Shown here: piece after piece, positions 36,352 to 49,395 of the stretch
Numbering within the stretch: position 1 is the first letter of the stretch
Layout: each line of letters opens with the position of its first letter
Origin: Mya arenaria
Taxonomy: Eukaryota; Mollusca; Bivalvia; Myida; Myidae
Direction: 5' to 3'
DNA: 64,000 nucleotides
Assembly (NCBI RefSeq): GCF_026914265.1
Contig: NC_069125.1
Location: 6,716,117 to 6,780,116, forward strand
Notes under the pieces: model-generated
Told to the model about the DNA's origin: nothing
Databases searched by the model: none
Seen by the model: only the letters and a program-made list of their open reading frames with translations
Position numbers and translations under genes: made by a program

Positions 36352-36505
36352 CAGTCGAACCCCGTTAGCTCGAACTCGCTTGGGTCGAATCCCTCGTTTC
36401 CTCGAACTAGATGTAAAGGACCGGTTTCTTTATAGTGAAGGAAAGTATTCCCGCTTGGCTCGATGTTGCCAGTCCCTTGGAGTTCGAGCCAACGGGGTTA
36501 GACTG
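36352..36505. mobile_element. CAGTCGAACC MITE, copy 5, internally deleted
   Basis: This is the unit 2 counterpart of 13577-13750. It lacks about 20 bp around the inner CTCGAG that copy 3 retains; the termini are intact. Confidence 0.85.
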
Positions 36506-36777
36506 TATTGGCAAAATGATAGAAGAACATAACATGGTTTTATTTGTTCCTTTCCAGGACTGTTCAAGAACTTTTTATACTCAAACCAGCTATTTCGAAG
36601 ACCTTGCCCACGTCAACAAAGGAGATATTAGAACTTTTATCTGAATAAAAGTGTTAACTCTAATACTTAATCTTGTAAATGGAATTGAATGATAATAAAA
36701 CAAATTTTACCGTAACATTATTAATAAAAGAGTTTACCGTTATCGAATGATTTGTGTTATGCTAGCGTTTATCAAAA

Positions 36778-37078
36778 ACATGCAGGAAAAGGACATAACA
36801 GTAAAACTATGTTCCGTAAAGTAACACACAGGAAAATTGTAGCTTAGTAAAATTATAGTTTGTAAACAGTAACACGCAAGAAAATGGCAGTGCAGTAAAA
36901 TTATGTTCCGTAAACAGTAACATGCAGGAAAATGGCAGCGCAGTAAAATTATGGTCCGTAAACAGTAACATGCAGGAAAATGACAGCGCAGTAAAATTAT
37001 GGTCCGTAAAAAGTACCATGCAGGAAAATGACAGCGCAGTAAAATTATGGCGCGAAACAGTTACATGAGGAAAATAAC
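36778..37078. repeat. 48-bp tandem array, unit 2
   Basis: Same monomer as 14026-14408 but about two copies shorter, directly upstream of the 37-bp satellite. Confidence 0.9.
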
Positions 37079-37079
37079 A

Positions 37080-40000
37080 GTACCATAGATAGCAGTATCA
37101 GTCAAAGATCGTGCTACTACCATAGGTTGCAGTATAAGTCAGAGATCGTGATTCTACCATAGGTGCCAGTATCAGTCCGAGATTGTCAGAGATCCTGCTA
37201 CTACCATAGGTGTCAGTGTCAGTCCGAGATCGTGCTTCTACCATAGGTGGCAGTGTCAGTCAGAGATCGCGCTACTACCATAAGTGCCAGTATAAATCAG
37301 AGATCGTGCTACTACCATAGATGCCAGTATCAGTCCGAGATAGTCAGAGATCTTGCTACTACCATAGGTGGCAGTATCAGTAAGAGATTGAGCTACTGTC
37401 ATAGGTGCCATATTTCAGTTCGAGATCGTCAGAGATCCTGCTACTAGCATAGGTGGCAGTGTCAGTCAGAGATCGTGCTACTTCTACCAGTGGTGGCAGT
37501 GTCAGTTACAGATCGTGCTACTATCATATCTGGCAGTATCAGTCAGAGATCGTGCTGCTAATATAGATGGCAGTATCAGTCAGAGATCGTGCTGCTAATA
37601 TAGATGGCAGTATAATTCAGAGATCGTGTTTCTCCCAAAGGTGGCAGTATCGGTCAGAGATCGTGCTTCTACCATTGATGGCAGTATAAGTCATATATCG
37701 TACTTCTACCATAGGTGGCAGTATCAGTCAGAGATCTGGCTACTAGCATAGGTGGAAGTGTCATTCAGAGATCGTGCTACTTCTACCAGTGATGGCAGTA
37801 TCAGTTACAGATCGTGCTGCTACCATAGATGGCAATATAATTCAGAGATCGTGTTTCTTCCAAAGGTGGCAGTATCGGTCAGAGATCGTGCTACTACCAT
37901 AGGTGGAAGTATCAGTCAGAGATCGGGCTACTAGCATAGGTGGAAGTATCAATCAGAGATCGTGCTACTATCATATGTGGCTGTTTCAGTCAGAGATCAT
38001 GCTACTACCATAGGTGACAGTATCAGTCAGAGATCGTGCTACTACAATAGGTGGCTGTTTCACTCAGAGATCGTGCTACTACAATAGGTGGCAGTATCAG
38101 TCAGAGATCGTGCTACTACCATAAATGACAGTACCAGTCAGAGATCGTGCTACTGCCATGGGGGCATTATCAGGCAGATATCATGCTTCTGCCATAGGTG
38201 CCAGTATCAGTCAGAGATCGTGCTACTTCTACCAAAGGTGCAAGTGTCAGTCAGAGAAACTGCTACTACAATAGGTGCCAGTATCAGTCAGAGATCGTGC
38301 TACTACCATAGGTGGCAGTATCAGTCAGAGATCGTGCTACTACCATAGGTGCCAGTGTCAGTCAAAGATCGTGCTACTACCATAGGTGCCAGTGTCAGTC
38401 AGAGATCGTGCTACTACCACAAGTGGCAGTATCAGACAGAGATCTTGCTACTACCATTAGTGGCAGTATCAGTCAGAAATTGCGCTACTACAATTGATGG
38501 CAGTATCAGTCAGAGATCCTGCTACTACCATAGGTGCTAGTATCAGTCAGGTATCTTGATACTACCATAGGTGCAGTATCAGTCTGAGATTGTGCTATTA
38601 CCATAGGTGCCAGTATCAATCTGAGATTGTGCTACTATAATAGGTGGCAGTATCAGTCAGAGATCGGGCTACTACCATAGGTGGAAGTATCAGTCAGAGA
38701 TCGTGCTACTACCATAGGCGGCAGTATCATTCAGAGATCTTGCTACTACCATAGGTGGCAGTATTAGTCAAAAAATCGTGCTACTTCCATAGGTGGAAGT
38801 ATCAGTCAGAGATCGTGCTACTTCCATTAGTGGCAGTATCAGTAAGAGATCGTGCTACTACCATGGATGGCAGTATCAGTAAGAGATTGTGCTACTTCCA
38901 TAGATGGCAGTATCAGTAAGAGATCGTGCTGCTACCATGGATGGCAGTATCAGTCAGATATCGTGCTACTACCATGGATGGCAGTATCAGTCAGAGATCG
39001 TGCTACTACCATGGATGGCAGTATCAGTCAGAGATCGTGCTACTACCATGGATGGCAGTATCAGTAAGAGATTGTGCTACTACCATGGATGGCAGTATCA
39101 GTCAAAGATCGTGCTACTACCATGGATGGCAGTATCAGTAAGAGATCGTGCTACTAGTATAGGTGCCAGTATTTGTCAGAGATCGTGCTACTTCCATAGG
39201 TGGAAGTATCTGTCAGAGATCGTGCTACTTCCATTAGTGGCAGTATCAGTAAGAGATCGTGCTACTACCATGGATGGCAGTATCAGTAAGAGATTGTGCT
39301 ACTACTATGGATGGCAGTATCAGTCAGACATCGTGCTACTACCATGGATGGCAGTATCAGTCAGAGATCATGCTACTACCATATGTGGCAGTATCAGTCA
39401 GAGATCGTGCTACTACCATAGGTGCCAGTGTCAGTCAGAGATCGTGCTACTACCACAAGTGGCAGTATCAGACAGAGATCTTGCTACTACCATTAGTGGC
39501 AGTATCAGTCAGAAATTGCGCTACTACAATTGGTGGCAGTATCAGTCAGAGATCCTGCTACTACCATAGGTGCTAGTATCAGTCAGGTATCTTGATACTA
39601 CCATAGGTTTAGTATCAGTCTGAGATTGTGCTATTACCATAGGTGCCAGTATTAATCTGAGATTGTGCTACTATAATAGGTGGCACTATCAGTCAGAGAT
39701 CGGGCTACTACCATAGGTGGAAGTATCAGTCAGAGATCGTGCTACTACCATAGGCGGCAGTATCATTCAGAGATCTTGCTACTATCATAGGTGGCAGTAT
39801 TAGTCAAAAAATCGTGCTACTTCCATAGGTGGAAGTATCAGTCAGAGATCGTGCTACTTCCATTAGTGGCAGTATCAGTAAGAGATCGTGCTACTACCAT
39901 GGATGGCAGTATCAGTAAGAGATTGTGCTACTTCCATAGATGGCAGTATCAGTAAGAGATCGTGCTGCTACCATGGATGGCAGTATCAGTCAGATATCGT

Positions 40001-42934
40001 GCTACTACCATGGATGGCAGTATCAGTCAGAGATCGTGCTACTACCTTGGATGGCAGTATCAGTAAAAGATTGTGCTACTACCATGGATGGCAGTATCAG
40101 TCAAAGATCGTGCTACTACCATGGATGGCAGTATCAGTAAGAGATCGTGCTACTAGTATAGGTGGCAGTATTTGTCAGAGATCGTGCTACTTCCATAGGT
40201 GGAAGTATCAGTCAGAGATCGTGCTACTTCCATTAGTGGCAGTATCAGTAAGAGATCGTGCTACTACCATGGATGGCAGTATCAGTAAGAGATTGTGCTA
40301 CTACTATGGATGGCAGTATCAGTCAGACATCGTGCTACTACCATGGATGGCAGTATCAGTCAGAGATCATGCTACTACCATGGATGGCAGTATCAGTAAG
40401 AGATTGTGCTACTACTATGGATGGCAGTATCAGTCAGAGATTGTGCTACTTTCATGGATGGCAGTATCAGTCAGAGATCGTGATACTACCATGGATGGCA
40501 GTATCAGTCAGAGATCGTACTACTATCAAGGATAGCAGTATCAGTCAGAGATCGTGCTACTACCATGGATGGCAGTATCAGTCAGAGATCTTGCTACTAC
40601 CATGGATGGCAGTATCAGTCAGAGATCGTGCTACTACCATGGATGGCAGTATCAGTCAGAGATCGTGCTACTACCATGGATGGCAGTATCAGTCAGAGAT
40701 CGTGCTACTACTATGGATGGCAGTATTAGTCAGAGATTGTGCTTCTACCATGGATGGCAGTATCAGTCAGAGATCGGGCTATTACTATGGATGGCAGTAT
40801 CAGTCAGAGATTGTGCTACTACCATGGATGGCAGTATCAGTCAGAGATCGTGCTACTACCATGGATGGCAGTATCAGTAAGAGATCGTGCTACTAGCATT
40901 GGTGGCAGTATTAGTCAGAGATCGTGCTACTTCCATAGGTGGAAGTATCAGTCAGAGATCGTGCTACTTCCATTAGTGGCAGTATCAGTAAGAGATCGTG
41001 TTACTAGCAAAGGTGGCAGTATTAGTCAGAGATCGTGCTACTTCCATAGGTGGAAGTATCAGTCAAAGATCGTGCTACTTCCATTAGTGGCAGTATCAGT
41101 AAGAGATCGTGTTACTAGCAAAGGTGGCAGTATTAGTCAGAGATCGTGCTACTTCCATAGGTGAAAGTATCAGTCAGAGATCGTGCTACTTCCATTAGTG
41201 GCAGTATCAGTCAGAGATCGTGCTACTACCATGGATGACAGTATCAGTCAGAGATCGTGCTACTACCATGGATGGCAGTATCAGTCAGAGATCGTGCTAC
41301 TACCATATGTGGCAGTATCAGTCAGAGATCGTGCTACTACCATGGATGGTAGTATCAGTAAGAGATCGTGCTACTACCATATGTGGCAGTATCAGTCAGA
41401 GATCGGGCTACTACTATGGATGGCAGTATCAGTCAGAGATCGTGCTACTACCATGGATGGCAGTATCAGTCAGAGATCGTGCTACTAGCATAGGTGGCAG
41501 TATCAGTAAGAGATCGTGCTACTAGCATAGGTGGCAGTATTAGTAAGAGATCATGCTACTTCCATAGGTAGAAGTATCAGTCAGAGATCGTGCTACTTCC
41601 ATTATTGGCAGTATCAGTAAAAGATCGTGCTACTACCATGGATGGAAGTATCAGTAAGAAATCGTGCTGCTACCATGGATGGCAGTATCAGTAAGAGATC
41701 GTGATACTAGCATAGGTGGCAGTATTAGTCAGAGATCGTGCTACTTCCATAGGTGGAAGTTTCAGTCAGAGATCGAGCTACTTCCATTAGTGGCAGTATC
41801 AGTAAGAGATCGTGCTACTACCATGGATGGCAGTATCAGTAAGAGATCGTGCTGCTACCATGGATGGCAGTATCAGTCAGAGATCGTGCTACTACCATAG
41901 GTGGCAGTATCAGTCAGAGATTGTGCTACTACCATGGATGGCAGTATCAGTCAGAGATCGTGCTACTACCATGGATGGCAGTATGAGTAAGAGATCGTGC
42001 TACTAGCATAAGTGGCAGTATTAGTCAGAGATCGTGCTACTTCCATAGGTGGCAGTATCAGTAAGAGATCGTGCTACTAGCAAAGGTGGCAGGATTAGTC
42101 AGAGATCGTGCTACTTCCATAGGTGGAAGTATCAGTCAGAGATCGTGCTAATTCCATTATTGGCAGTATCAGTAAGAGATCGTGCTACTACCATGGATGG
42201 CAGTATCAGTAAGAGATCGTGCTACTACCATGGATTGCAGTATCAGTAAGAGATCGTGCTACTAGCATAGGTGGCAGTATTAGTCAGAGATCGTGCTACT
42301 TCCATAGGTGTAAGTATCAGTCAGAGATCGTGCTACTACCATGGATGGCAGTATCAGTAAGAGATTGTGCTACTACCATGGATGGCATTATCAGTAAGAG
42401 ATCGTGCTACTAGCATAGGTGGCAGTATTAGTCAGAGATCGTGCTACTTCCATAGGTGGAAGTATCAGTCATAGATCGAGCTACTTCCATTAGTGGCAGT
42501 ATCAGTAAGAGATCGTGCTACTAGCATAGGTGGCAGTATTAGTCAGAGATCGTGCTACTTCCATAGGTGGAAGTATCAGTCATAGATCGAGCTACTTCCA
42601 TTAGTGGCGGTATCAGTAAGAGATCGTGCTACTACCATGGATGGCAGTATCAGTAAGAGATTGTGCTACTACCATGGATGGCAGTATCAGTAAGAGATCG
42701 TGCTACTAGCATAGGTGGCAGTATTAGTCAGAGATCGTGCTACTTCCATAGGTGGAAGTATCAGGCAGAGATCGTGCTACTAGCATAGGTGGCAGTATTA
42801 GTCAGAGATCGTGCTACTACCATAGGTGGCAGTATCAGTCAGAGATCGTGTTACTTCCATAGGTGGAAGTATCAGTCAGAGATCGTGCTACTTCCATAGG
42901 TGGCAGTATCAGTAAGAGATCGTGCTACCACTAT
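37080..42934. repeat. 37-bp satellite array, unit 2 (about 5.85 kb)
   Basis: Roughly 158 monomers of the same 37-bp unit as in unit 1. The proximal diverged monomers occur in nearly the same order as in unit 1. Around 38290-39400 a block is repeated at 39410-40400: the marker CCACAAGTGG recurs after exactly 1,036 bp, or 28 monomers. The array ends at the left terminus of the DNA transposon. Confidence 0.97.
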
Positions 42935-42953
42935 TGTCCTTTCCGATAACTCG
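42935..42953 (+). repeat. Left terminal inverted repeat of the transposon
   Basis: TGTCCTTTCCGATAACTCG pairs with the complement at 49396-49414; 18 of 19 bases match, the first 17 without a mismatch. Confidence 0.92.
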
Positions 42954-43053
42954 ATTATCTTTCCCTGAATACTCTTCAAGTGGGCATGCGCAAAAAGCGG
43001 AAATTTACTTCCGGGGACTACACAAACCAGGAAGTAAACAGCAACAAGTGAAA

Positions 43054-45070
43054 ATGGAAAGTAAAGATTCAAAACTAATAAAGAAAACGGGCAGGAAAAC
43101 CCCTAAGTACTATTGTATTTGTAAAGGAATTTACAGAGGAAAGGTTATTGATGGGAGAAAAGTGTCATTGCACCGTTTTCCTCAGAACAAACGTTTAAAA
43201 CGTGTGTGGGTGCAGCGATGTAAAACGGTCATGAGATCGTTCCAGTGGAATGAACACAGACGATTGTGTAGTGAGCATTTTGTTGGCTTCAGAGGACCTT
43301 CATTCCAGCATACACTTCCATCTATGTTTCCAACTGAGACTGGTGCTACCAAAACCTTCCAGCCAACGGTATTTTTTATTTCTTATATTAGTTTAAGTTC
43401 TTCCTTACATGCACCTCAAAATGAATTATGTTATATCAACGGTGCTTAAAAACAATGTCACAGCACTTATTTGTAAATTTTGTAATTTAAGAAATGATTA
43501 AAGAATTGTTTTCAAATACAGCCTGGAAAAATGTGTACCATATAGCCTGGCAGATTTTGTACTAAAACATTTATCTTATACAGTTTCATTTGCAATTTCA
43601 GCTCCTTGATGAAGACGTAGGTGATGATGATGATGGTGATACGGTCAATGACGATTTAGACCTAGAACTGTCAAATGATGATAGTATACAGCCACAACTG
43701 TCATTTGTATCCCCTTCCGGGCATGCCATTGATACCTCTGTCCACCTGCATGATTACTGCATGGGACCAGTACTACAGCCACAGAATCAGTCCTTTAGGT
43801 ATTGTTCAATATATATATATATTGCTTCTTGTGCTATGAAATCGATCTGATAAGTTAATTACTTCTGATCATTTTTCTTCATTCTTTAACAAAAATAGGA
43901 AAATTTAAGTGTTTGTAAATGTTTAAGGCCAAAAAAACAAACATTTGGTTAGGGTTACCAGACTGTACATGTAAGATGTGGTAAATGGGTACATGATCAA
44001 TTTGTATATGTTTCAGATGTTGTGACACACAGACTGAGAACAACTGTGCAGTGATGGAAGTACAAACTGAAGAAAGTTTCCTGGGAAAAACAGCAGACTT
44101 CAGTTCACAAACAGAACATTCTACTAGAGACTTTGGTGTACAATGTCAGCTACCTATGCTCACATATGATGACGTAAAATACAATGACGATTTGGTCAGT
44201 TTTTACACCGGAATCCCTAATCGAGTTGTGTTTGAAGCTTTGTTTGATGAAATCAAGGATGAAGCTGAAGTGCGGACATCAAGGCGGAAACTTAACTATA
44301 AAGATTCAGATGGAGGACGGCCAAGAACTCTAAGTGTTCTGGATGAATTTTTCATGGTGCTGATGCGCCTACGTCTAGGTCTGTTATTTGAAGATCTAGG
44401 TACTAGGTTTTGCATATCCACTTCACAATGTAGTGACATTGTTGAAAGATGGATCAACTATTTACATGTACAATTATCCTTTCTTGTTCAATGGCCATCT
44501 CGTGAGGTAGTGAAAAATAACATGCCTGAACAATTTAAAGAGAAATATTCTAACACTAGAATTATTATCGACTGCACTGAAATTTACAGTGAAACATCCA
44601 GTTCTCTTTCTTTGAAAAGTTTAATGTACAGTGATTACAAGTCTCACATGACTCATAATATTTTGGTGGGTATAAGCCCAAATGGTGTTGTAACTTTTGT
44701 TTCTGACTGTTGGGTGGGCTGTACCAGTGACAAGAAACTCACAGAAAAATGTGGACTCTTGGACTTGCTTGAAGAAGGAGACGCCATAATGGTTGATAAG
44801 GGTTTCACTATTACAGACCTTACTACTCCAAGAGGCATTCATCTCATTATTCCACCATTTAAACAGAAAGGAAAACAATTCTCTAAACGTGAGGTTCTCC
44901 TTACAAAAGATATTGCAAGTTTACGAATACATGTTGAAAGGCAAATGGAGAGAATCAAGAACTTTCGAATATTGCATGGCAATATTCCTATAACACAGTC
45001 AAGGAGAATTTCTAAAGTGTTCAAAATATGCACATATTTGACAAATCTATGGCCACCACTTGTTCAATAA
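43054..45070 (+). CDS. THAP-domain DDE transposase of the ISL2EU element
   Basis: Three exons join in phase: 43054-43368, 43602-43798 and 44017-45070, giving about 521 residues. Exon 1 encodes a THAP zinc finger at about residues 20-100 (CICKG, LHRFP, the W of VWVQRC, LCSEHF, LPSMFP), the usual DNA-binding module. Exon 2 is an acidic linker. Exon 3 has a helix-turn-helix region (FFMVLMRLRLGLLFEDLGTR) and a DDE_Tnp_4-like catalytic core with D356 (IIDCTEI), D431 (VDKGF) and E478 (HVERQMERIKNF). The start at 43054 is chosen because the open frame upstream runs into the satellite and the terminal repeat. The protein would cut and join the element ends. No stop or frameshift was seen. Confidence 0.88.
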
Positions 45071-45667
45071 TAACTCATGTGTCAATGAAAGCGTTTGTAT
45101 ATATCAAGCATTAGATTTAGGGATAAAAACTTGTATACTTCTAACTAGAACAATGAAATTACAATTTTGTTTTAAAATCATTTTTTCGAGCAAGTTATAT
45201 GATAACATATGAGATTACACATTTGATTCAGGTTTGACAAAAATGGATAAGGAAATATGCTCATGTGAATGGATTTCAAGATTTGATTTGAAACATGTAT
45301 GCATTAACTGATCAATTTATTGATATAATTTTTTGTTTGTGAAACATCTGCTTTGTATTTTGTGGTTTTATTATTTGTAACATTTCTAAGAATAAAAGTC
45401 AAAGATCACTTATTAAGTTTGGCTCTGAAATGAGTTTTTTTTTATTTGCCATGTGTAATTGATCTACCACGTACTTCAAATCATTAGTATTGAATTGCTT
45501 AAAGGATTTTTCAGTATGAACCATTTTCATATCAGTTTCATAATTGAACTAAGTGGAAATAAGAATAGGCAAGAGTGCCATAGATCAAACTGAAATGCCC
45601 GACAAATGTTAACTTTAAGATACATTAGATTAAAAAAACTAGCCCCATGCTAAATATGTCCCAATGT

Positions 45668-46171
45668 TTAAAGGGACTGTACACCAGATTGGCACCAATA
45701 AAGTTTTTTTCTGTAACAAATCTCAGGACAAATTATTTAATAAAATGTTTTACTCTTCTGATATGATAATGGTAAAGAAATACCAAAATGTAAAAGAAAA
45801 TTGAGCTATGGATTGAACTAGTGTCACCAAAATAGCTGTCCAGTGTTGTATCCACTTTGCTACGAAGGCTTATCCGAAACCATATGAATGCTTAAGCTAA
45901 TATACCTTACTTGGTTATATCCCATGATATCATCAACTAGCAAATCACGCATAAGAATGAATTCTACTAGGTATACATACCCAGTAAAAAAAAATTAATG
46001 GAGAAATATGGAAAAAATAATGCGAAAATAAATTAATTGTATACTACGGTATGTGGTACTTCAGTTAGTTAGTTTCAATGCATTGTACACATTGATACCA
46101 AGTTTATGTCAGTTTTTGACAAGTTTCTTTTTTTTTTCGATATTTCATCACACGGTGTATAGCCCCTTTAA
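45668..46171 (+). mobile_element. TTAA-type MITE with tRNA-like core, nested in the transposon
   Basis: Terminal inverted repeats TTAAAGGGACTGTACACC and GGTGTATAGCCCCTTTAA bound 504 bp lying between the two convergent genes. TTAA at both ends may be the target duplication. On the minus strand the interior holds a tRNA-like module (TAGCAAAGTGG, then AGTTCAATCC about 35 bases later). The same family occurs at 7790-8256. It has no coding capacity. Confidence 0.85.
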
Positions 46172-46771
46172 GTTTTGCACCCTGCAAACATAAGAAAGTA
46201 ACACTCATTTGTTGTTTTTAATTAGCAAGTCAGAAAAGGAGAACAACTCGACAGTCTTGAGTTATGGGCCGTGCAGTAGCTACATGCAAACCAATATTCA
46301 ATTGAACATCTTCAATTGTTTTAGAGTAAAACTCAGCTACTTCTTTAAACAATGGCAATATAAACGCTATCACTATCCTGCACACAAAATGCAATAATAA
46401 CACACTTGAAAGGTTAAACATATGTCCATTTATTAAGCTCAGAAATACATCCCTGAAAACTAGATAAATGGAAAGGAAAAGTAGAAAAGGTCAAACATAA
46501 AACAAGGAAATAATTAAAGTAGATTTACAGCATCGCATAATCACAATATGTTGACAAAAGTACACATACTTTCAAAATACTGCCCAAAATTTAGATTTAC
46601 AACTTTTTTATTCATGGTTTCAAATTATAGTAACAATACAGTCATTTTGGAGTTTCATTTTGAATATAGTTATGAAAATAACTGAAAGCAAACAAGATAT
46701 TCACATAAATTGCCATTATTGATCATTCAAATGTACATGTATAAACAACACATAACTAGACGATGTACAAA

Positions 46772-49329
46772 TCAATTGAACAGACTCATTCCCCTTTTAA
46801 CACGTTGTGCGTACAGTTCAGGAATGTATGATTCAAGGCAAAATCTGTCAAGTTGACACAACATTTTCAGCCAAAATGATTCACAAAATGCAATTCTCTG
46901 TATAGAAAGACCTACACATGTCCAAACTACAAAATCACACCATTTCCTCCCGGTGATTCCCATCTGCCCTTGGACCTGGTAGTAATATTTGTGTGTTTCC
47001 TTGAGTAACACCTTGCCATTCTCTAACTGACAAAAAAAATCATTGTCTTCACAGCATTCCTCAGGCGTTTGCATCCTCCATTTCTTAGAGGCAGGACACT
47101 TAATCTCAACCAGACCAACACTTTCTGTACAATGTGAACAGAACACAAGCCCATCTGGACTGGCACCAAGGTAGGGTCTGTCGGCACATACAACTAGACC
47201 ACTGTCTTTAACTGCTAGTCCTTTGTGGTCAGTTTGCATTGCTTTCGCATACATTCTCTTTGCAGCCTTCTCATGTTTAATTCCATATTCTGTGTACTTG
47301 CTTGTGAAATTGGAATACAACATCTGCCGCAGGAGTCCGTCAGGTTCAGTTGATTCTTTCCTACGACAGATGCTGCCAAAGTTTGAAGCTGTTAGGCGTT
47401 CTTTTCTGGCCTCTTGCCATTTCCCACTTTTTTGGCCCCTTGTTAAGATTTCAGTTAATTGAATTTCTTCAGCGCTTTGCTTCAAAGAGTCAAAATGATC
47501 CAAAAACACTGTCTTACTAGAACTGTCCCTCAAGTTTACACTATCATGGTAGTTGAATGGCACAGAATGTAACACAGGGAGATCTGGTTCATTTTCAGTT
47601 GTTTCAATTTCAAAGTTTTTTAACCAGCCTACATTCAACTTCGAACCAACCAGTTTCTGCCTAAATCTGTCAATGTTAACAGTGCATCCATTGATAGAGT
47701 TCAGTTCATGGTTTTTGTTTACAGAAACTTTACGTACTGACACGTTGTACAGTTTCTTCTTTGAGAACATAAGATCTTCAGATTTCCTAGGCGACAGCTT
47801 ACGTTTCCGTGGTGCAGACAGCATGCTGAAGTTGTTCCAGGCACAGGGTTTGGATGTTGGAGCAAGGGTTTTTTTACGCGTCAGGTCTTCAAGTCCATAC
47901 AGCAGGGCACCAATATGGTTGCAGCATTCACCTTCACTAGATGAAAATAAAAAAATTCATTTACATGTGTGCCTTTTTACTTGTTATACTTACATGTATA
48001 TTCCAAAACATTAAAGTTTGAAAATGGAGGTGAATACACAGTATTTTACACTTAGTATTTCCTGGTAGGCCATGAACATACAAAACACAAACAGTGCCAT
48101 AAGTAAACACCAACACGGTGAAGGGAGTTCATTGAATCAATACATAAGCTCGCCTGTTCTTTCATTCAGAAAAAAATAGCAAAACTCAGCTAACCATGAA
48201 AGCCAAAATTATGACAGTTATAACATGTGCTTTTTTGTCTCTTGTAACAAGTGTACCAAGTTTGATAAGAAGATATGAAATAGTTTGAAGAATGCCCCAA
48301 GTTTAAGTATTTGATAATACTGACAAAATAGCCTAGCGTGTGTGGGTTTGACACCTTTCATCAATGCAGATCAGAGACTTTGATTTATCACAAATTAATT
48401 CAACTTACCCAGCTGGACAGTTGCAGAACGCGGAGTGTATGCAGCCAGTCACTTTCGACAGAAGGATCCAGGGTTGGTACTCTGGTGACTTTCTTTTGTC
48501 TGCAGTTGGAAATGATGGCAGCACGGAAGCTTGAACATAACAGTGGCTGCACTCTTCGCTTATGAGATGGACCTGAAGAATAAATTATAAATAATATTTT
48601 AATTTAAATGACAATAAATAAACAACATACATCATAGAACATATGAAAATTGTACAAAATACATTATTTTTTTTAAAATTAAGATAAGTATATAGTCAGT
48701 GTGGTTCGACACATACATGTGCTTGCATCCACCACACCCCCCTTAATTGTGGCTAGCCCCGCCTACATAAAAATGTTGAGTACATTTTTCACACCAAATT
48801 ATTTTTATGTCCAAGTCAAAATAGTCCCCTTGAGCTAATTATATAACTAGATGAAGTAAACATGGCAGAAAAAACAGCCTCAGACTTATTATAAACTCAC
48901 TATTTGACATACCTCAACTTTCTGTACATGTCCGTCCACATAATAAGTCCTCGCCTTCAATTGACGTTTCGAGTCTCTTTTCAGTACAATGTAGTTGTAT
49001 ATATCCTTTTCCTCTACAGCAGGAAACAGATCAATAGTGGACTTCCATGCCTTCAGTGTTGATGGCGGTGGAAGACCCTCGCCACATGGGAGGATAAAGC
49101 GTTCGGTTGCTCTTCTCTCTCTTTCTTCCCGATCTCTCTCCTCCAGCACGCGTTTGTCAGTTATAGAAAGTCTATATGCGCCTTTTATCCTCTCAATCAA
49201 TTCGCATTTAAGACCTGATACATTCAATTTCCGGTTCGCAAGGTATCTTTTCAAATCGACGACCTTAAATGGTGTCAACTCATTGTTATTCATACACGCC
49301 CCAGTGATCTCATTGTCTACGTCGGCCAT
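46772..49329 (-). CDS. SAP-SWIM-YqaJ nuclease-like protein of the ISL2EU element
   Basis: Three exons on the minus strand, 48913-49329, 48409-48572 and 46772-47936, join in phase to about 581 residues. The N-terminus has a SAP motif, a DNA/chromatin-binding helix pair, at about 17-50 (FKVVDLKRYLANRKL, GLKCELIERI). The exon 2/3 junction builds a SWIM-type zinc finger, CNCPAGEGECCNH, at about 189-201, visible only after splicing. The C-terminal half is a YqaJ/lambda-exonuclease-like domain with GASPDG near 455 and EIKCP near 472, the acidic and lysine residues expected of this PD-(D/E)xK nuclease fold. YqaJ proteins of ISL2EU elements are thought to assist transposition or repair; the exact role is not established. 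It is convergent with the transposase. Confidence 0.85.
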
Positions 49330-49395
49330 CTTGCAAAATGTATTCCCCGGAAGTAGGAAATGGAGTAGTCTCCCTTAGAAATCAGGGGAAGTAAC

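Larger units (their letters stand above)
34909..36631 (+). pseudogene. P4HA-like 3' exons, second copy, damaged
   Basis: Copies of four exons are present: 34909-34968 (DNDYHPYPFAGNRLATVMIQ), the right part of the next exon 35505-35552, 35829-35925, and the last exon 36558-36631 with its TAG. Compared with unit 1, 174 bp are missing between two GGCA tetranucleotides (12561 and 12735), which removes the splice acceptor and the first seven codons of the exon. Skipping that exon would keep the frame but delete 23 residues of the domain core. No upstream exons precede it, so this is best read as a truncated duplicate and not a working gene. Confidence 0.85.

Noticed and set aside
37080..42934. CRISPR-like appearance of the array
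   Set aside because: Monomers are contiguous with no unique spacers, and the surrounding DNA is eukaryotic.
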